DNA of 64,000 nt, taken from Mangrovimonas spongiae. GTDB lineage: Bacteria; Bacteroidota; Bacteroidia; Flavobacteriales; Flavobacteriaceae. A program made the translations under genes and the position numbers. Location of the stretch: the NCBI RefSeq assembly GCF_003944795.1, contig NZ_RWBG01000005.1:221561-285560 (forward strand), read 5' to 3'. Below are positions 18,131-28,134 of this stretch, piece by piece; positions within the stretch are counted from its first letter, which is position 1; each line of letters starts with the position of its first letter. Under the pieces are notes generated by a model that saw only the letters and a program-made list of their open reading frames with translations, made no database searches and was not told where the DNA came from.

Positions 18131-19138
18131 ATGCAGAACGATCTTATTAGTATTCTTACGCCTTTTAAAAACACCGCTAATTATATTCCAGAATGTATAG
18201 AATCTATTCTAAAGCAAACGTATACAAACTGGGAACTTATTATTGTTGATGATGGTTCTACAGATAACAGTTATGAAGTTGTACAGGCTTATGCTAAACT
18301 TGACAATAGGATAAAACTATTTAAATCGGATGGTATTGGTATTATTGAAGCCTTGCGTTTTGCCTTGTCTAAAGCCAATGGAGAGTTTATTACACGTATG
18401 GATAGTGATGATATTATGCCTAATTATAAGCTTGAAAAGCTTAGAGAAAATCTAGTAAAATACGGTAAACATCATGTAGCCATAGGACTTGTTAGGTATT
18501 TTAATAAAACAGGTATTAGCAATGGTTATTTAAAGTATGAAAAATGGCTTAATAAACTTAGTATGAAAGGCAATAACTTTTCTGAAATTTATAAAGAATG
18601 TGTTATTCCTTCCCCTTGTTGGATGGTTTATAAAACCGATTTGTTACACTGTGAAGCATTTAACCCAAACCGCTATCCAGAAGACTATGATTTAACCTTC
18701 AGGTTTTATAAGTATGGTTTAACATGTATTCCTTGTGATACTATTTTGCACCATTGGCGTGATTATGGTTCACGTACGTCAAGAACACATAAACATTATG
18801 CGCAAAATTACTTTTTAGATATTAAGCTGAACTATTTTTTAGAAATAGATTACGATAACAAGAGACCTTTAGCTATTTGGGGCGCAGGATTTAAAGGAAA
18901 ACATATTGCTAAAAGTTTAATTAATAAAAACATGCCTTTTTTCTGGATATGTAACAATCCTAATAAAATCAACAAAAAAGTGTATCAGCAACCTATGTTA
19001 CCTTTTGAGTATCTTAAACAATTAGATAATCCGCAAAGTATTATTACTGTTGCCAATACAAAACAACAAACCATCATAAAAAACTATTTTAATGACTTAA
19101 AAATGACAGCAATGCACGATTACTTTTTTTTCTGCTAA
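18131..19138 (+). CDS. Family 2 glycosyltransferase
   Basis: A 335-residue cytoplasmic or membrane-associated transferase. The GT-A domain covers about residues 1-220: it opens SILTPFKNTANYIPECIESI, has VDDGSTDNS and the metal motif MDSDD. The C-terminal part, about 245-335, contains AIWGAGFKGKHIAKSL, a nucleotide-binding-like glycine motif seen in some Bacteroidota GT2 proteins. The sugar and acceptor are unknown. It stands alone on its strand, with no other glycan genes adjacent. Confidence 0.88.
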   Translation: MQNDLISILTPFKNTANYIPECIESILKQTYTNWELIIVDDGSTDNSYEVVQAYAKLDNRIKLFKSDGIGIIEALRFALSKANGEFITRMDSDDIMPNYKLEKLRENLVKYGKHHVAIGLVRYFNKTGISNGYLKYEKWLNKLSMKGNNFSEIYKECVIPSPCWMVYKTDLLHCEAFNPNRYPEDYDLTFRFYKYGLTCIPCDTILHHWRDYGSRTSRTHKHYAQNYFLDIKLNYFLEIDYDNKRPLAIWGAGFKGKHIAKSLINKNMPFFWICNNPNKINKKVYQQPMLPFEYLKQLDNPQSIITVANTKQQTIIKNYFNDLKMTAMHDYFFFC

Positions 19139-19162
19139 AACTAATTTGTTGTTAAAAGGTTT

Positions 19163-19189
19163 TTGTTTTAAGTGTAAACGTTATTTTTG
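19163..19189 (+). promoter_or_regulatory. Promoter of BatA / dihydroorotase-like operon
   Basis: TTG at 19163-19165 and a perfect TAnnTTTG box (TATTTTTG 19182-19189) with a 16-base gap, 18 bases before the start codon at 19207. Confidence 0.55.
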
Positions 19190-19206
19190 TATTAAACCTA
19201 ACTGGA

Positions 19207-21126
19207 ATGCAATTTAAACACCCCGAAATTTTATATGCGCTTTTCGCACTTATTATTCCTGTTATTGTTCATTTATTTCAATTACGTAAGTTTAAAAAGC
19301 AAGCGTTTACCAATGTTGCTTTTCTAAAAAAAGTTACACTACAAACCAGAAAAAGTTCCCAGTTAAAAAAGTGGTTGGTATTACTATGTAGACTTTGCTT
19401 ATTAACGGCATTAATTATTGCTTTTGCGCAACCGTACACGTCCAAATCTAATGCCTTAAATAAACCTTTAGAAACAGTTATATACCTAGATAATTCTTTT
19501 AGTATGCAAGCTAAAGGAAAACAAGGCGAATTGTTTAAACGTGCTGTACAAGATTTAATTTCGCAATATTCTAGTACAAGTCAAGTGTCTGTTTTTACAA
19601 ATAATACAACTTTTAAAAACACAACTATAAATGGCATAAAAAATGAATTACTACAATTAAACTATACTAATAAACAACTAAGTTATGATGCAGCTTACTT
19701 AAAAGGAGAAAAACTATTTAGTACCAAAAACAGTATTAAAAACTTTATTTTTATTTCAGATTTTCAACAAAAAGATATTCCTTTTAAGCCTAAACAAAAC
19801 AGTAATATTGTACTTAAACCAGTGCAATTAATTCCAGAGTCGGTTAATAATTTAACTATAGATTCGCTTTATATTTCTAAGGAAACAGCTTCGTTATTTG
19901 AGTTAACTGCAAGTATAAAAAGTAGTCAAAATTTTACCAACAACATTCCTGTATCATTATTTAATAACAACAAATTAATTGCAAAAACAGCGGTCGATTT
20001 AAACAATAGCAACAAAGCCATTTTTACAATTAATAAACAAGATAGCATACAAGGTAAAATATCTATTACCGATAACAGTTTGCAGTTTGATAACGATTTG
20101 TATTTTAATATTAATTCGGCTAAAAAAATTAAAGTGCTTGTAATTGAAGAGGAAAATAGCAATTACCTAAAACGTATTTTTTCTGATAATGAGTTTGACC
20201 TAACCATAAACAACACTAACAACCTTAATTACAGCAATATAGAATCCAAAAATCTTATTATACTTAATGAAATTAAAGATTTGCCAACGCCTTTAATAAA
20301 TTCGGTAAATGCTTTTACCAAAAATGGTGGACACATTATATTTATTCCAAGTAAAACTGGAACATTATCAACATATAATAATTTATTAGCAGCCTATGGA
20401 TTAAAGTTTACTCAGCTTTTAAATACTGAGAAAAATATTACTTCTATAAATTATGACCATCCTACATTTCAAAATGTATTTAATAATAAGGTAGACAATT
20501 TTCAGTATCCAAAAGTTAACAGTTTTTATAACTTGACAGGTAGCCGTTATTCTAATATTTTAAAATATGAAGATGGAAGTCCATTTTTGGCACAAAATGG
20601 TACCTTGTATGTATTTACATCGCCTATAAACCTTGAGAATGCAACATTTCAAAACTCCCCTTTAATAGTTCCTACACTATATAATATAGGTGCGCAAAGC
20701 TTAAAAACACCAAGTTTATATAATAATTTAGGTACTACAACATCGTTTGATGTTCCAATATCGCTTAACCAAGACGACATTTTAACTCTAGAATTAAACA
20801 GCGAAAAGTATATCCCGCAGCAACAATCGTTTGCAAATAAAGTTACCCTTACAACCAACAATTATTTAACTACAGCTGGCATTTATAATATTATCCACAA
20901 CAATAAAATTATACAACAAGTTAGCTATAATTACCTTCGAGAAGAAAGCCAGTTAGCTTATCAAGATTTATCTATTTTTGAAGGATTAAAAACCTATAAT
21001 TCGGTTCCAAAAGTTTTAAGCGACATAAAAAGTGAGACCAATATTAACGAGCTATGGAAATGGTTTGTTATTTTTGCCATGGTTTTCGTATTAATAGAAA
21101 TGCTCTTACTAAAATATCTTAAATGA
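19207..21126 (+). CDS. BatA-domain membrane protein
   Basis: A 639-residue protein. The N-terminal BatA domain (1-80) has two membrane helices around a basic loop (LFQLRKFKKQAFTNVAFLKKV), followed by a von Willebrand A-like region (about 90-200, VIYLDNSFSMQAKGK with a partial MIDAS motif). The middle is probably extracytoplasmic. A last membrane helix lies at about 617-636. BatA-type proteins are linked to the aerotolerance (Bat) family; the exact role here is unknown. Its stop overlaps the next start by four bases (ATGA). Confidence 0.85.
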   Translation: MQFKHPEILYALFALIIPVIVHLFQLRKFKKQAFTNVAFLKKVTLQTRKSSQLKKWLVLLCRLCLLTALIIAFAQPYTSKSNALNKPLETVIYLDNSFSMQAKGKQGELFKRAVQDLISQYSSTSQVSVFTNNTTFKNTTINGIKNELLQLNYTNKQLSYDAAYLKGEKLFSTKNSIKNFIFISDFQQKDIPFKPKQNSNIVLKPVQLIPESVNNLTIDSLYISKETASLFELTASIKSSQNFTNNIPVSLFNNNKLIAKTAVDLNNSNKAIFTINKQDSIQGKISITDNSLQFDNDLYFNINSAKKIKVLVIEEENSNYLKRIFSDNEFDLTINNTNNLNYSNIESKNLIILNEIKDLPTPLINSVNAFTKNGGHIIFIPSKTGTLSTYNNLLAAYGLKFTQLLNTEKNITSINYDHPTFQNVFNNKVDNFQYPKVNSFYNLTGSRYSNILKYEDGSPFLAQNGTLYVFTSPINLENATFQNSPLIVPTLYNIGAQSLKTPSLYNNLGTTTSFDVPISLNQDDILTLELNSEKYIPQQQSFANKVTLTTNNYLTTAGIYNIIHNNKIIQQVSYNYLREESQLAYQDLSIFEGLKTYNSVPKVLSDIKSETNINELWKWFVIFAMVFVLIEMLLLKYLK

Positions 21127-22379
21127 ACGCATTAATTAAATCTGCCACTATAATTGACACTAAAAGTGATTTTCACAATGAAACTGTCGATATTCTTATT
21201 GAAAATGGCACTATAAAAAATATTGCCAAATCCATAAAAAACACGAATAATTACAAAGAAATCGCTTTACACAATTTACATGTTTCTCAAGGCTGGTTTG
21301 ATAGTAGCGTTTCTTTTGGAGAACCTGGTTTTGAAGAACGAGAAACCATCGAGAATGGCCTTAAAACAGCAGCTTACTCAGGCTTTACACATATCGCATT
21401 AAATTCCAACACAAACCCAGTTATCGATACGGCATCTAATGTTACATTTTTAAGAGATAAATCTAATAATAATGCTGTAACCATGCTACCTATTGGCGCT
21501 TTAACAAAACAAAGTCATGGGAAAGATTTAGCCGAATTGTTTGATATGAAAAACGCTGGAGCTATTGCTTTTGGCGATTATAAAAGCCCAATTACAAACC
21601 CTAATCTTTTAAAAATAGCGCTACAATATGCACAAGGCTTTAATGGGCTAGTGCTTTCGTTTCCATTTGAAAAAAACATTGCTGGATTAGGTGTTATGAA
21701 TGAGAATTTCATGAGCACATCTATTGGTTTAAAAGGAATTCCCAACTTAGCCGAAGATTTACATATTGCCAGAGATTTATTTATTCTTGAATACACCGAA
21801 GGAAAGCTTCATATTCCTACTATTTCAACAAAAAAGTCGGTTGATTTAATACGTGAGGCTAAAAAGAAAAAATTAAACGTGACTTGTAGTGTTGCTATTC
21901 ATAATCTATTCTTGTCGGATAACACGTTAAAGGATTTTAATACCAACCATAAAGTCATGCCACCGTTAAGAACTCAAAACGATATTGATGCCTTAATTGA
22001 AGGGGTTAAAGATGGTACTATAGACATGGTTACCTCAGACCACACGCCTATTGATATTGAACATAAAAAAGTAGAATTTGATCACGCTTTATATGGAACT
22101 ATAGGTTTAGAATCGGCATTTGGTGCATTAAACACCCTATTTACAACTAAAAAGACTATTGATGTACTTACAAAAGGAAAACAACGATTTAATATTAAAA
22201 ATAACAGTATTAATTTAGGGAATAAAGCTTGTATCACACTATTTAACCCTAATAAAAAATACATTTTTGATAAAGATGCTATAGTATCAACATCAAAAAA
22301 CAGCATTTTTGATGGTCAATCTTTAAAAGGACAGGTTTATGGTATTATTTCAAATAATAAAATCGCATTAAAATCGTAA
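21123..22379 (+). CDS. Dihydroorotase-like protein lacking metal ligands
   Basis: A 418-residue amidohydrolase-fold protein clearly related to dihydroorotase (FEERETIENGLKTAAYSGFTH, VMPPLRTQNDIDALIEGVKDGTIDMVTSDHTP). The metal motif DxHxHxR is replaced by D60-S-S62-V-S64-F-G66, and the usual HISTK histidine is T233. H260 and D306 remain. It is therefore unlikely to be an active zinc dihydroorotase. It may be structural, as the inactive PyrC-like subunits of some aspartate transcarbamoylases are, or may have another role. It overlaps the BatA gene by 4 bases. Confidence 0.88.
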   Translation: MNALIKSATIIDTKSDFHNETVDILIENGTIKNIAKSIKNTNNYKEIALHNLHVSQGWFDSSVSFGEPGFEERETIENGLKTAAYSGFTHIALNSNTNPVIDTASNVTFLRDKSNNNAVTMLPIGALTKQSHGKDLAELFDMKNAGAIAFGDYKSPITNPNLLKIALQYAQGFNGLVLSFPFEKNIAGLGVMNENFMSTSIGLKGIPNLAEDLHIARDLFILEYTEGKLHIPTISTKKSVDLIREAKKKKLNVTCSVAIHNLFLSDNTLKDFNTNHKVMPPLRTQNDIDALIEGVKDGTIDMVTSDHTPIDIEHKKVEFDHALYGTIGLESAFGALNTLFTTKKTIDVLTKGKQRFNIKNNSINLGNKACITLFNPNKKYIFDKDAIVSTSKNSIFDGQSLKGQVYGIISNNKIALKS

Positions 22380-22386
22380 TTCACTT

Positions 22387-22713
22387 ATGAACCAATCAAC
22401 CATAGAAGAAGGAAAAACATTAGCCATAGTAAGTTATTTTACCTTTGTTGGTCTTATTGTTGCTTTTGTTATGAATATGGAAAAGAAAAACCCTTTTACG
22501 TCTTATCATATGAGACAAATGTTAGGGTTAGTTATCATGTTAATTTGCTCTAATGTTATTGAAAAATATGTTAATAGCTGGTTAGGAACAGCCTGTTGGA
22601 CTATTACTTTTGTATGCTGGTTGTTTGGAATATATCATGCTTTTAAAGGAGAAACAAAACCTATTCCTGTACTTGGAGAAATGTTTCAAGATTGGTTTAG
22701 AAACGTACAATAA
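22387..22713 (+). CDS. Small three-helix membrane protein (DUF4870-like)
   Basis: A 108-residue protein with three hydrophobic segments (about 12-32, 43-60, 67-88), an amphipathic loop (NMEKKNPFTSYHMRQMLGL) and the tail FKGETKPIPVLGEMFQDWF. The pattern of a helix, an MxxKxNPFxxYHxRQ loop and further helices is typical of DUF4870-like proteins of unknown function. It follows the dihydroorotase-like gene by only 7 bases. Confidence 0.8.
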   Translation: MNQSTIEEGKTLAIVSYFTFVGLIVAFVMNMEKKNPFTSYHMRQMLGLVIMLICSNVIEKYVNSWLGTACWTITFVCWLFGIYHAFKGETKPIPVLGEMFQDWFRNVQ

Positions 22714-22729
22714 CAAAATACCTTAACTT

Positions 22730-23383
22730 TTGAGTTTACATCATATTACAAGACCTTCAGCATTAAAAGAAAATGCGCCATTACTAATTATGTTTCATGG
22801 TTATGGTAGCGATGAAAATGATTTATTTTCTTTTGCTTCAGAATTACCAGAAGAGCTTTTTATCATTTCGGTAAGAGCACCTTATCCGTTACAACCTTAT
22901 GGTAACGCTTGGTATGCTATAAATTTTGATGCCGAAAAGGGCAAATGGAGTGATGATGAACAAGCCAAAGAATCGAGAGATTTAATAGCAACTTTTATTG
23001 ATGAAGCTTGTAATAAATACCCCGTTAATAAAAACAATATCACCTTACTTGGATTTAGCCAAGGTACTATTTTAAGTTATGCTGTTGCCCTAACCTATCC
23101 AGAAAAAGTGAAGCAAGTGATAGCGTTAAGTGGCTACATAAATACTAATATTATACCAGAGAGTATAACCGATAAAGATTATAGTCATTTAAATTTTTAC
23201 TGTTCTCATGGTAGTGTAGATCAAGTAATCCCTGTTGAATGGGCTAGACAATCACCAAAAATATTAGACAGTTTACACATTAAATACCAATATTCTGAAT
23301 TTCCTGTTGGCCACGGTGTTGCCCCAACTAACTTTTATGAGTTTAAAGAATGGTTAAGTGATAAATTAACTTTTTTACGATGA
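22730..23383 (+). CDS. Phospholipase/carboxylesterase-type alpha/beta hydrolase
   Basis: A 217-residue cytoplasmic hydrolase with a TTG start (an in-frame stop lies six bases upstream, leaving no earlier candidate apart from CTT). Motifs are LLIMFHGYGSDENDL (oxyanion), LGFSQGTILSY with the nucleophile serine near 106, HGSVDQVIPVEWA with the acid, and FPVGHGVAP with the histidine. This matches family PF02230 esterases. Its natural substrate is unknown. It ends the 19207-23383 operon. Confidence 0.87.
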   Translation: MSLHHITRPSALKENAPLLIMFHGYGSDENDLFSFASELPEELFIISVRAPYPLQPYGNAWYAINFDAEKGKWSDDEQAKESRDLIATFIDEACNKYPVNKNNITLLGFSQGTILSYAVALTYPEKVKQVIALSGYINTNIIPESITDKDYSHLNFYCSHGSVDQVIPVEWARQSPKILDSLHIKYQYSEFPVGHGVAPTNFYEFKEWLSDKLTFLR

Positions 23384-23436
23384 TTATCATTAAATAATTC
23401 ATTATGTTAGCTAAAATTTCTTGTTTAATTTCCTAA

Positions 23437-24186
23437 ATGACTAAAACCCTAAAATACACCTGTTCAATTCTACTTTTTTTTCTTCTACAGAATCTAAAAT
23501 CCCAAACAGAATTAAACAATAAGCAATATTATGTTGCTTACGACTCTATAGCTAAAATTCAAAACTCTGGACTTTATAATGGCTCTAAGTTTATAAATGA
23601 ATATAGAACCTCAAAAAGTAATTTCAGATTTTTTAAGTATTATCATTTTGAAATTGGAGATTTAATTTTTGACAACCAACCTTTTTATAACATAAATTTA
23701 AAATATGATTTATATAAAGACCTTCTTGTAGTTAAATTAAACAATAACAAAAGCTTTTTTGACTTACAGTTAGATTCCAAAAAAGTAAGCTTTTTTAGAC
23801 TAAAAAATCATTCATTTTATAATTTTATTGAAAATACTAGCCTAAAGTCTATTGGTGTTGAAGGTTATATTGAATTAATTTATAAAGGGGATACTATATC
23901 TTACTATATTAAACACTTAAAAAAGAAAAAAGATAAAATAAAAAATAATCGAGTAGAACATTTATTCATTAAAGATAGTATTCATCTTGTAGAGGTCTCA
24001 AATAAATTCTATGAGATAAAATCTCAAAAAGATTTAAAAAAATTAAACTTGATAAACGAAAATGTTTTTAACAAAACTTATGAAGGATTAAAAAATTTAT
24101 CTGTGATTAATTATGGTGATTTTATAAAAAAATTAATTGTCAGTATAGACAAACTATCCGCCACCTATTCATCTAAAAGCTACTAA
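23437..24186 (+). CDS. Secreted protein of unknown function, first gene of TonB/DUF4249 cassette
   Basis: A 249-residue protein with a signal peptide (about 1-22). The remainder is Lys/Tyr/Asn-rich, has NHSFYNFIENTSLKSIGVEGYIELIYKG and ends with a probable amphipathic region (SVINYGDFIKKLIVSIDKLSATY). I recognise this general pattern from orphan proteins found just ahead of STN-type TonB receptors in Bacteroidota, but no function is known to me. It lies 9 bases before the receptor. Base composition is noticeably richer in A/T than the genes to its left. Confidence 0.7.
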   Translation: MTKTLKYTCSILLFFLLQNLKSQTELNNKQYYVAYDSIAKIQNSGLYNGSKFINEYRTSKSNFRFFKYYHFEIGDLIFDNQPFYNINLKYDLYKDLLVVKLNNNKSFFDLQLDSKKVSFFRLKNHSFYNFIENTSLKSIGVEGYIELIYKGDTISYYIKHLKKKKDKIKNNRVEHLFIKDSIHLVEVSNKFYEIKSQKDLKKLNLINENVFNKTYEGLKNLSVINYGDFIKKLIVSIDKLSATYSSKSY

Positions 24187-24195
24187 CTTATAAAC

Positions 24196-26934
24196 ATGTT
24201 TAAAAGAATATTTCTTTTTTTAGGTTTAATAACCTATTCTACTCTAATTTTTGGGCAATCAAATCAAAAAATATCTATTAGCTTTAATAATACCTCTTTA
24301 AAACAAGCCATAATTAAACTTGAGATAAATACTAATTCAATTTTTTTTTATCAGCATAATTGGTTTGAAGATAAAACAATAACTAAAGATTATAAAAATG
24401 CAAATCTAAGTGACATCCTTTCTGAAATCCTTTCTCAAACACCTCTTAACTTTATCATTCTTGAAGACAAAGTTATTTTAACAAAAAATAGTATTATTCA
24501 TAAATCTTTGCCCATTGGTTTTTTTGATACTGAAGACAGACATTTAGTAAACAAAACTACTGTCTTTTTAAATGAATATAATAAAAGCCCTGAAATAAAC
24601 CTTACCACAATAGGTAAACAAAACCCAAATTCTAGTCAAGATACTTATATGGTTTCTGGAATAGTTACAGACCCGAATACAGAGGAACCTATTTCGAACT
24701 TAGTAATTTTAATAAATGAAGGGGATAAGTATACTACCACAAATGATAATGGATATTATAAAATTGAAGTACCAAGTGGACTAAACACTTTTAAAACAAA
24801 TCTTTTAGGATATGATAGCGTCTCTAAAAACGTTGTTGTTTACAGCGATGGTAATTTAAATTTTAATATATCTGAAAGTGCTGAACAACTTTCTGAGGTA
24901 CTTATAGAGGCTAGTAGAGATAAAAATATTAAATCGGCTGTAGTTGGTATAACAACAATAAATGTTGAAGAAATAAAAAACATACCATTAGTATTAGGAG
25001 AACGTGATATACTTAAAGTAGCAACCACTATGCCTGGTGTAAAAACAGCAGGAGAAGGAGCTTCTGGTTTTAATGTAAGAGGAGGAAGGACAGACCAGAA
25101 TTTAATATTGCTAGACGATGCTTTAATTTATAATCCATCACATTTTTTAGGCTTCTTTTCTGCTCTTAATCCATTTACCACTGGTAGTTTTGATATTTAT
25201 AAAGCAAGTATTCCTGCTGAATTTGGAGGCAGACTGTCCTCTGTTTTTGATATACAATCTATTAATGGTAATACTCAAAAGTTTTCTGGAGAGGGTTCTA
25301 TTGGTCCTGTAACAGCGAATTTAGCTTTAGAGGTTCCAATTGTAAAAGAAAAATCTTCTTTAGTTACTGGTTTTAGAACTACGTATTCCGATTGGGTATT
25401 AAACCTACTTGAAGATGAATCACTAAAAAATAGTGAAGCCTCATTTCTAGATGCCATAATTAAATACAAACACGAATTAAATAAAAACAATAGTATTCAA
25501 GGTACATTTTACTACAGTAAAGATAAGTTTAGTATATCAAATGACTCTACTTTCAAATACAATAATCAGTTAATGTCTTTAAAATGGAATCACTCCTTTA
25601 ATGAAAAAAATAAATTAGAAACTATTCTTATTAATAGTCAGTTTAAATATGATATAGAATATGACGCTAACTCTAGTAGAAATTTTGATTTTGGATATAA
25701 AATTAACGAAACTCAATTAAAATTAAATTTTAAATATTTACATAGTAAAAAACATAAATTTAGCTATGGTATAAATGGAAAAATTTACAACATCAATCCT
25801 GGTAATATTAAACCCAGAGGCAATGAATCTGAAATTATAGCTAGAAAAATTAATGATGAAAAGGCTTTGGAAGCTGCTTTATATCTTTCAGATGAATTTG
25901 AAATAAATGACAAACTTTTAATTGATGTAGGTTTACGTTATTCTTTCTTTGGTGCACTTGGAAAAAGCACTGAAAATATTTATGAAGAAAATGCTATTAA
26001 ATCACCATCAACCGTTACAGATACTAAAGAATTTAGAAATAATGAGTTTTCAAAAACCTACGGTGGGCCAGAAGCAAGAATTTCTTTTAGATATTTTTTA
26101 AATCCAAACTTATCCCTAAAAGGAAGCTATAATAAAACTATACAATATATTCATTTACTATCTAATAATACTACAGAATCTCCAACAGACACCTGGAAAC
26201 TATCAGATTACAATATCGAGCCCCAAAAAGCAAATATTTTTAGTTTAGGCTTGTACAAAAACTTTCAAGCTAACAATTTAGAAATAAGCTTGGAAGGGTA
26301 TTACAAAAGCATGAATAATATTCTAGATTATAAAGTAGGTGCAGATTTAAATCTAAACGAAAATATAGAACAAGAAGTATTACAAGGTGAAGGTAAAGCT
26401 TATGGCATAGAATTTCTAATAAAAAAAACAAAAGGAAAGCTTAATGGATGGTTAGGTTATAGTTATTCTAAATCATTAATTAAACTTGATAGCCCCTTTA
26501 AAGAAGAAATTGTAAATAATGGCGATTTTTTTCCTTCAAATTTTGATAAACCCCATGATTTTACTGTTGTTGCTAATTATAAATTAACACATAGATATAG
26601 CATATCTGCAAACTTTACATACCAAACAGGCAGACCAATTACCTACCCTACAGGCAAATATAATTTTGCTGGAGAGCAACAAGTTGTATATAGCGATAGG
26701 AATAAATTAAGGATTCCAGATTATTATCGTTTAGATTTAGGTATAAATATTGAGGGAAATCACAAAATTAAAAAATTAGCTCACAGCTTTTGGAACATTT
26801 CTGTATATAATGTATTGGGTAGAAGTAACCCCTACTCTGTTTATTTTGTAAATGAAGGTGGTAGCATTAAAGCCTACAAAACATCTGTATTTGCAATACC
26901 TATACCTACAATAACTTATAATTTTAAGTTTTAA
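24196..26934 (+). CDS. TonB-dependent receptor with N-terminal STN domain
   Basis: A 912-residue outer-membrane receptor. Order: signal peptide (1-21), STN domain (about 24-105; ISISFNNTSLKQAIIKLE), linker, carboxypeptidase-regulatory-like domain (about 152-225), plug (about 240-355; FNVRGGRTDQNLILLDDALIYNPSHFLGFF), then a barrel ending ITYNFKF. STN domains usually signal to FecR-type anti-sigma factors, but neither FecR nor a sigma gene is adjacent. The DUF4249 gene follows after 4 bases. The substrate is unknown; no binding motif reveals it. Confidence 0.92.
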   Translation: MFKRIFLFLGLITYSTLIFGQSNQKISISFNNTSLKQAIIKLEINTNSIFFYQHNWFEDKTITKDYKNANLSDILSEILSQTPLNFIILEDKVILTKNSIIHKSLPIGFFDTEDRHLVNKTTVFLNEYNKSPEINLTTIGKQNPNSSQDTYMVSGIVTDPNTEEPISNLVILINEGDKYTTTNDNGYYKIEVPSGLNTFKTNLLGYDSVSKNVVVYSDGNLNFNISESAEQLSEVLIEASRDKNIKSAVVGITTINVEEIKNIPLVLGERDILKVATTMPGVKTAGEGASGFNVRGGRTDQNLILLDDALIYNPSHFLGFFSALNPFTTGSFDIYKASIPAEFGGRLSSVFDIQSINGNTQKFSGEGSIGPVTANLALEVPIVKEKSSLVTGFRTTYSDWVLNLLEDESLKNSEASFLDAIIKYKHELNKNNSIQGTFYYSKDKFSISNDSTFKYNNQLMSLKWNHSFNEKNKLETILINSQFKYDIEYDANSSRNFDFGYKINETQLKLNFKYLHSKKHKFSYGINGKIYNINPGNIKPRGNESEIIARKINDEKALEAALYLSDEFEINDKLLIDVGLRYSFFGALGKSTENIYEENAIKSPSTVTDTKEFRNNEFSKTYGGPEARISFRYFLNPNLSLKGSYNKTIQYIHLLSNNTTESPTDTWKLSDYNIEPQKANIFSLGLYKNFQANNLEISLEGYYKSMNNILDYKVGADLNLNENIEQEVLQGEGKAYGIEFLIKKTKGKLNGWLGYSYSKSLIKLDSPFKEEIVNNGDFFPSNFDKPHDFTVVANYKLTHRYSISANFTYQTGRPITYPTGKYNFAGEQQVVYSDRNKLRIPDYYRLDLGINIEGNHKIKKLAHSFWNISVYNVLGRSNPYSVYFVNEGGSIKAYKTSVFAIPIPTITYNFKF

Positions 26935-26938
26935 AAAA

Positions 26939-28132
26939 ATGAAAAAAACAACATTTATACTACTAATTCTCACGATCATATTAATGAATTGCAGGGATCC
27001 GTACGAAATCGAATCAATATCCTTTGAAAGCATCTTAGTTGTTGAAAGCACAATTACAAATGAACCTAATCATCAAAAAGTAACACTATCAAAAACTTAT
27101 TCGTTAGAAAATAATGAATCACCTTATGTAATAAATGCCAATGTATGGGTGGAAAATAGCTCTGGAATAGTATATAATTTTGAGCATACAAATAATGGTG
27201 TCTATTTATCTAATGATATTTTTCAAGCTACTACAAATGAAACTTATCGATTATTTATAACAACATCTAATGGCAATCAATATCAATCAACAATAAAAAC
27301 ATTAACACCTTCCTCCGAAATAACTTCGGTTTATGCAGAAGAAATCGTTAATGATAATGGAAATTTAGGAATACAAGTATATATTAATAATACTAGTGTT
27401 TCAGGTGAAGCATCTTTATTTAGATACGAATACGAGGAAACAGCAAAAATTATCACTCCAGAAACCATTGTATTTGATGCCTCTTTAATTGAGGATTTAA
27501 GTACAGGTGAGTATGAAATTGTTTTAACACCTAGAGAAGAAAGCCTTAGTACTTGTTATAAAACAAATAAATCAACAGGCATTCTACAAGCTTCTTTAAA
27601 TGATATAGAAGAAAATGAACTTGAACATTTTCCTGTAAGATTTTTACCTAACAATAGTCCTTTATTAAGAGAAAGATATAGCATACTAGTTAAACAATAC
27701 GTACAAAGTCAGGAAGCCTATAATTTTTATGAAATAATTAATGAGTTGGGTAGCTTAGACAACTTTTTATCCCAAAATCAACCAGGTTATGTATATGGTA
27801 ATATTTCTTCTATAAACAATCCCAACGAAAAAGTTATTGGTTTTTTTGATGTTTCATCATACTCTTCCTTAAGAATCTATTTTAGTTATGATGACTTCTC
27901 TATAAATAGACCTGAATATTTTTATTCATGTGATTTAGAGACTTACGATTATGAGGACGCTACTTCTTTGGATGGTGATCCAAATGAAAGAGGATTATTA
28001 AGGCAAAAAATCTTGGCTGAAAATTATAACTACATCTCTCATGAAGGTAGTGTATATACAATTGTTAAACCGCAATGTGGTGATTGCTCAACATTTGCTT
28101 CAAATATTAGACCCGATTTTTGGGAAGATTAA
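26939..28132 (+). CDS. DUF4249 lipoprotein
   Basis: A 397-residue protein with a lipobox (LMNCRDPYE; acylated cysteine about residue 18), a beta-sandwich-like N-terminal region (LVVESTITNEPNHQKVTLSKTY) and the diagnostic DUF4249 C-terminus CGDCSTFASNIRPDFWED. The family pairs with STN-type TonB receptors in Bacteroidota and is believed to be the surface lipoprotein partner of the receptor. The substrate is unknown. It overlaps the frame of the next gene and is in the same transcript. Confidence 0.9.
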   Translation: MKKTTFILLILTIILMNCRDPYEIESISFESILVVESTITNEPNHQKVTLSKTYSLENNESPYVINANVWVENSSGIVYNFEHTNNGVYLSNDIFQATTNETYRLFITTSNGNQYQSTIKTLTPSSEITSVYAEEIVNDNGNLGIQVYINNTSVSGEASLFRYEYEETAKIITPETIVFDASLIEDLSTGEYEIVLTPREESLSTCYKTNKSTGILQASLNDIEENELEHFPVRFLPNNSPLLRERYSILVKQYVQSQEAYNFYEIINELGSLDNFLSQNQPGYVYGNISSINNPNEKVIGFFDVSSYSSLRIYFSYDDFSINRPEYFYSCDLETYDYEDATSLDGDPNERGLLRQKILAENYNYISHEGSVYTIVKPQCGDCSTFASNIRPDFWED

Positions 28133-28134
28133 TT

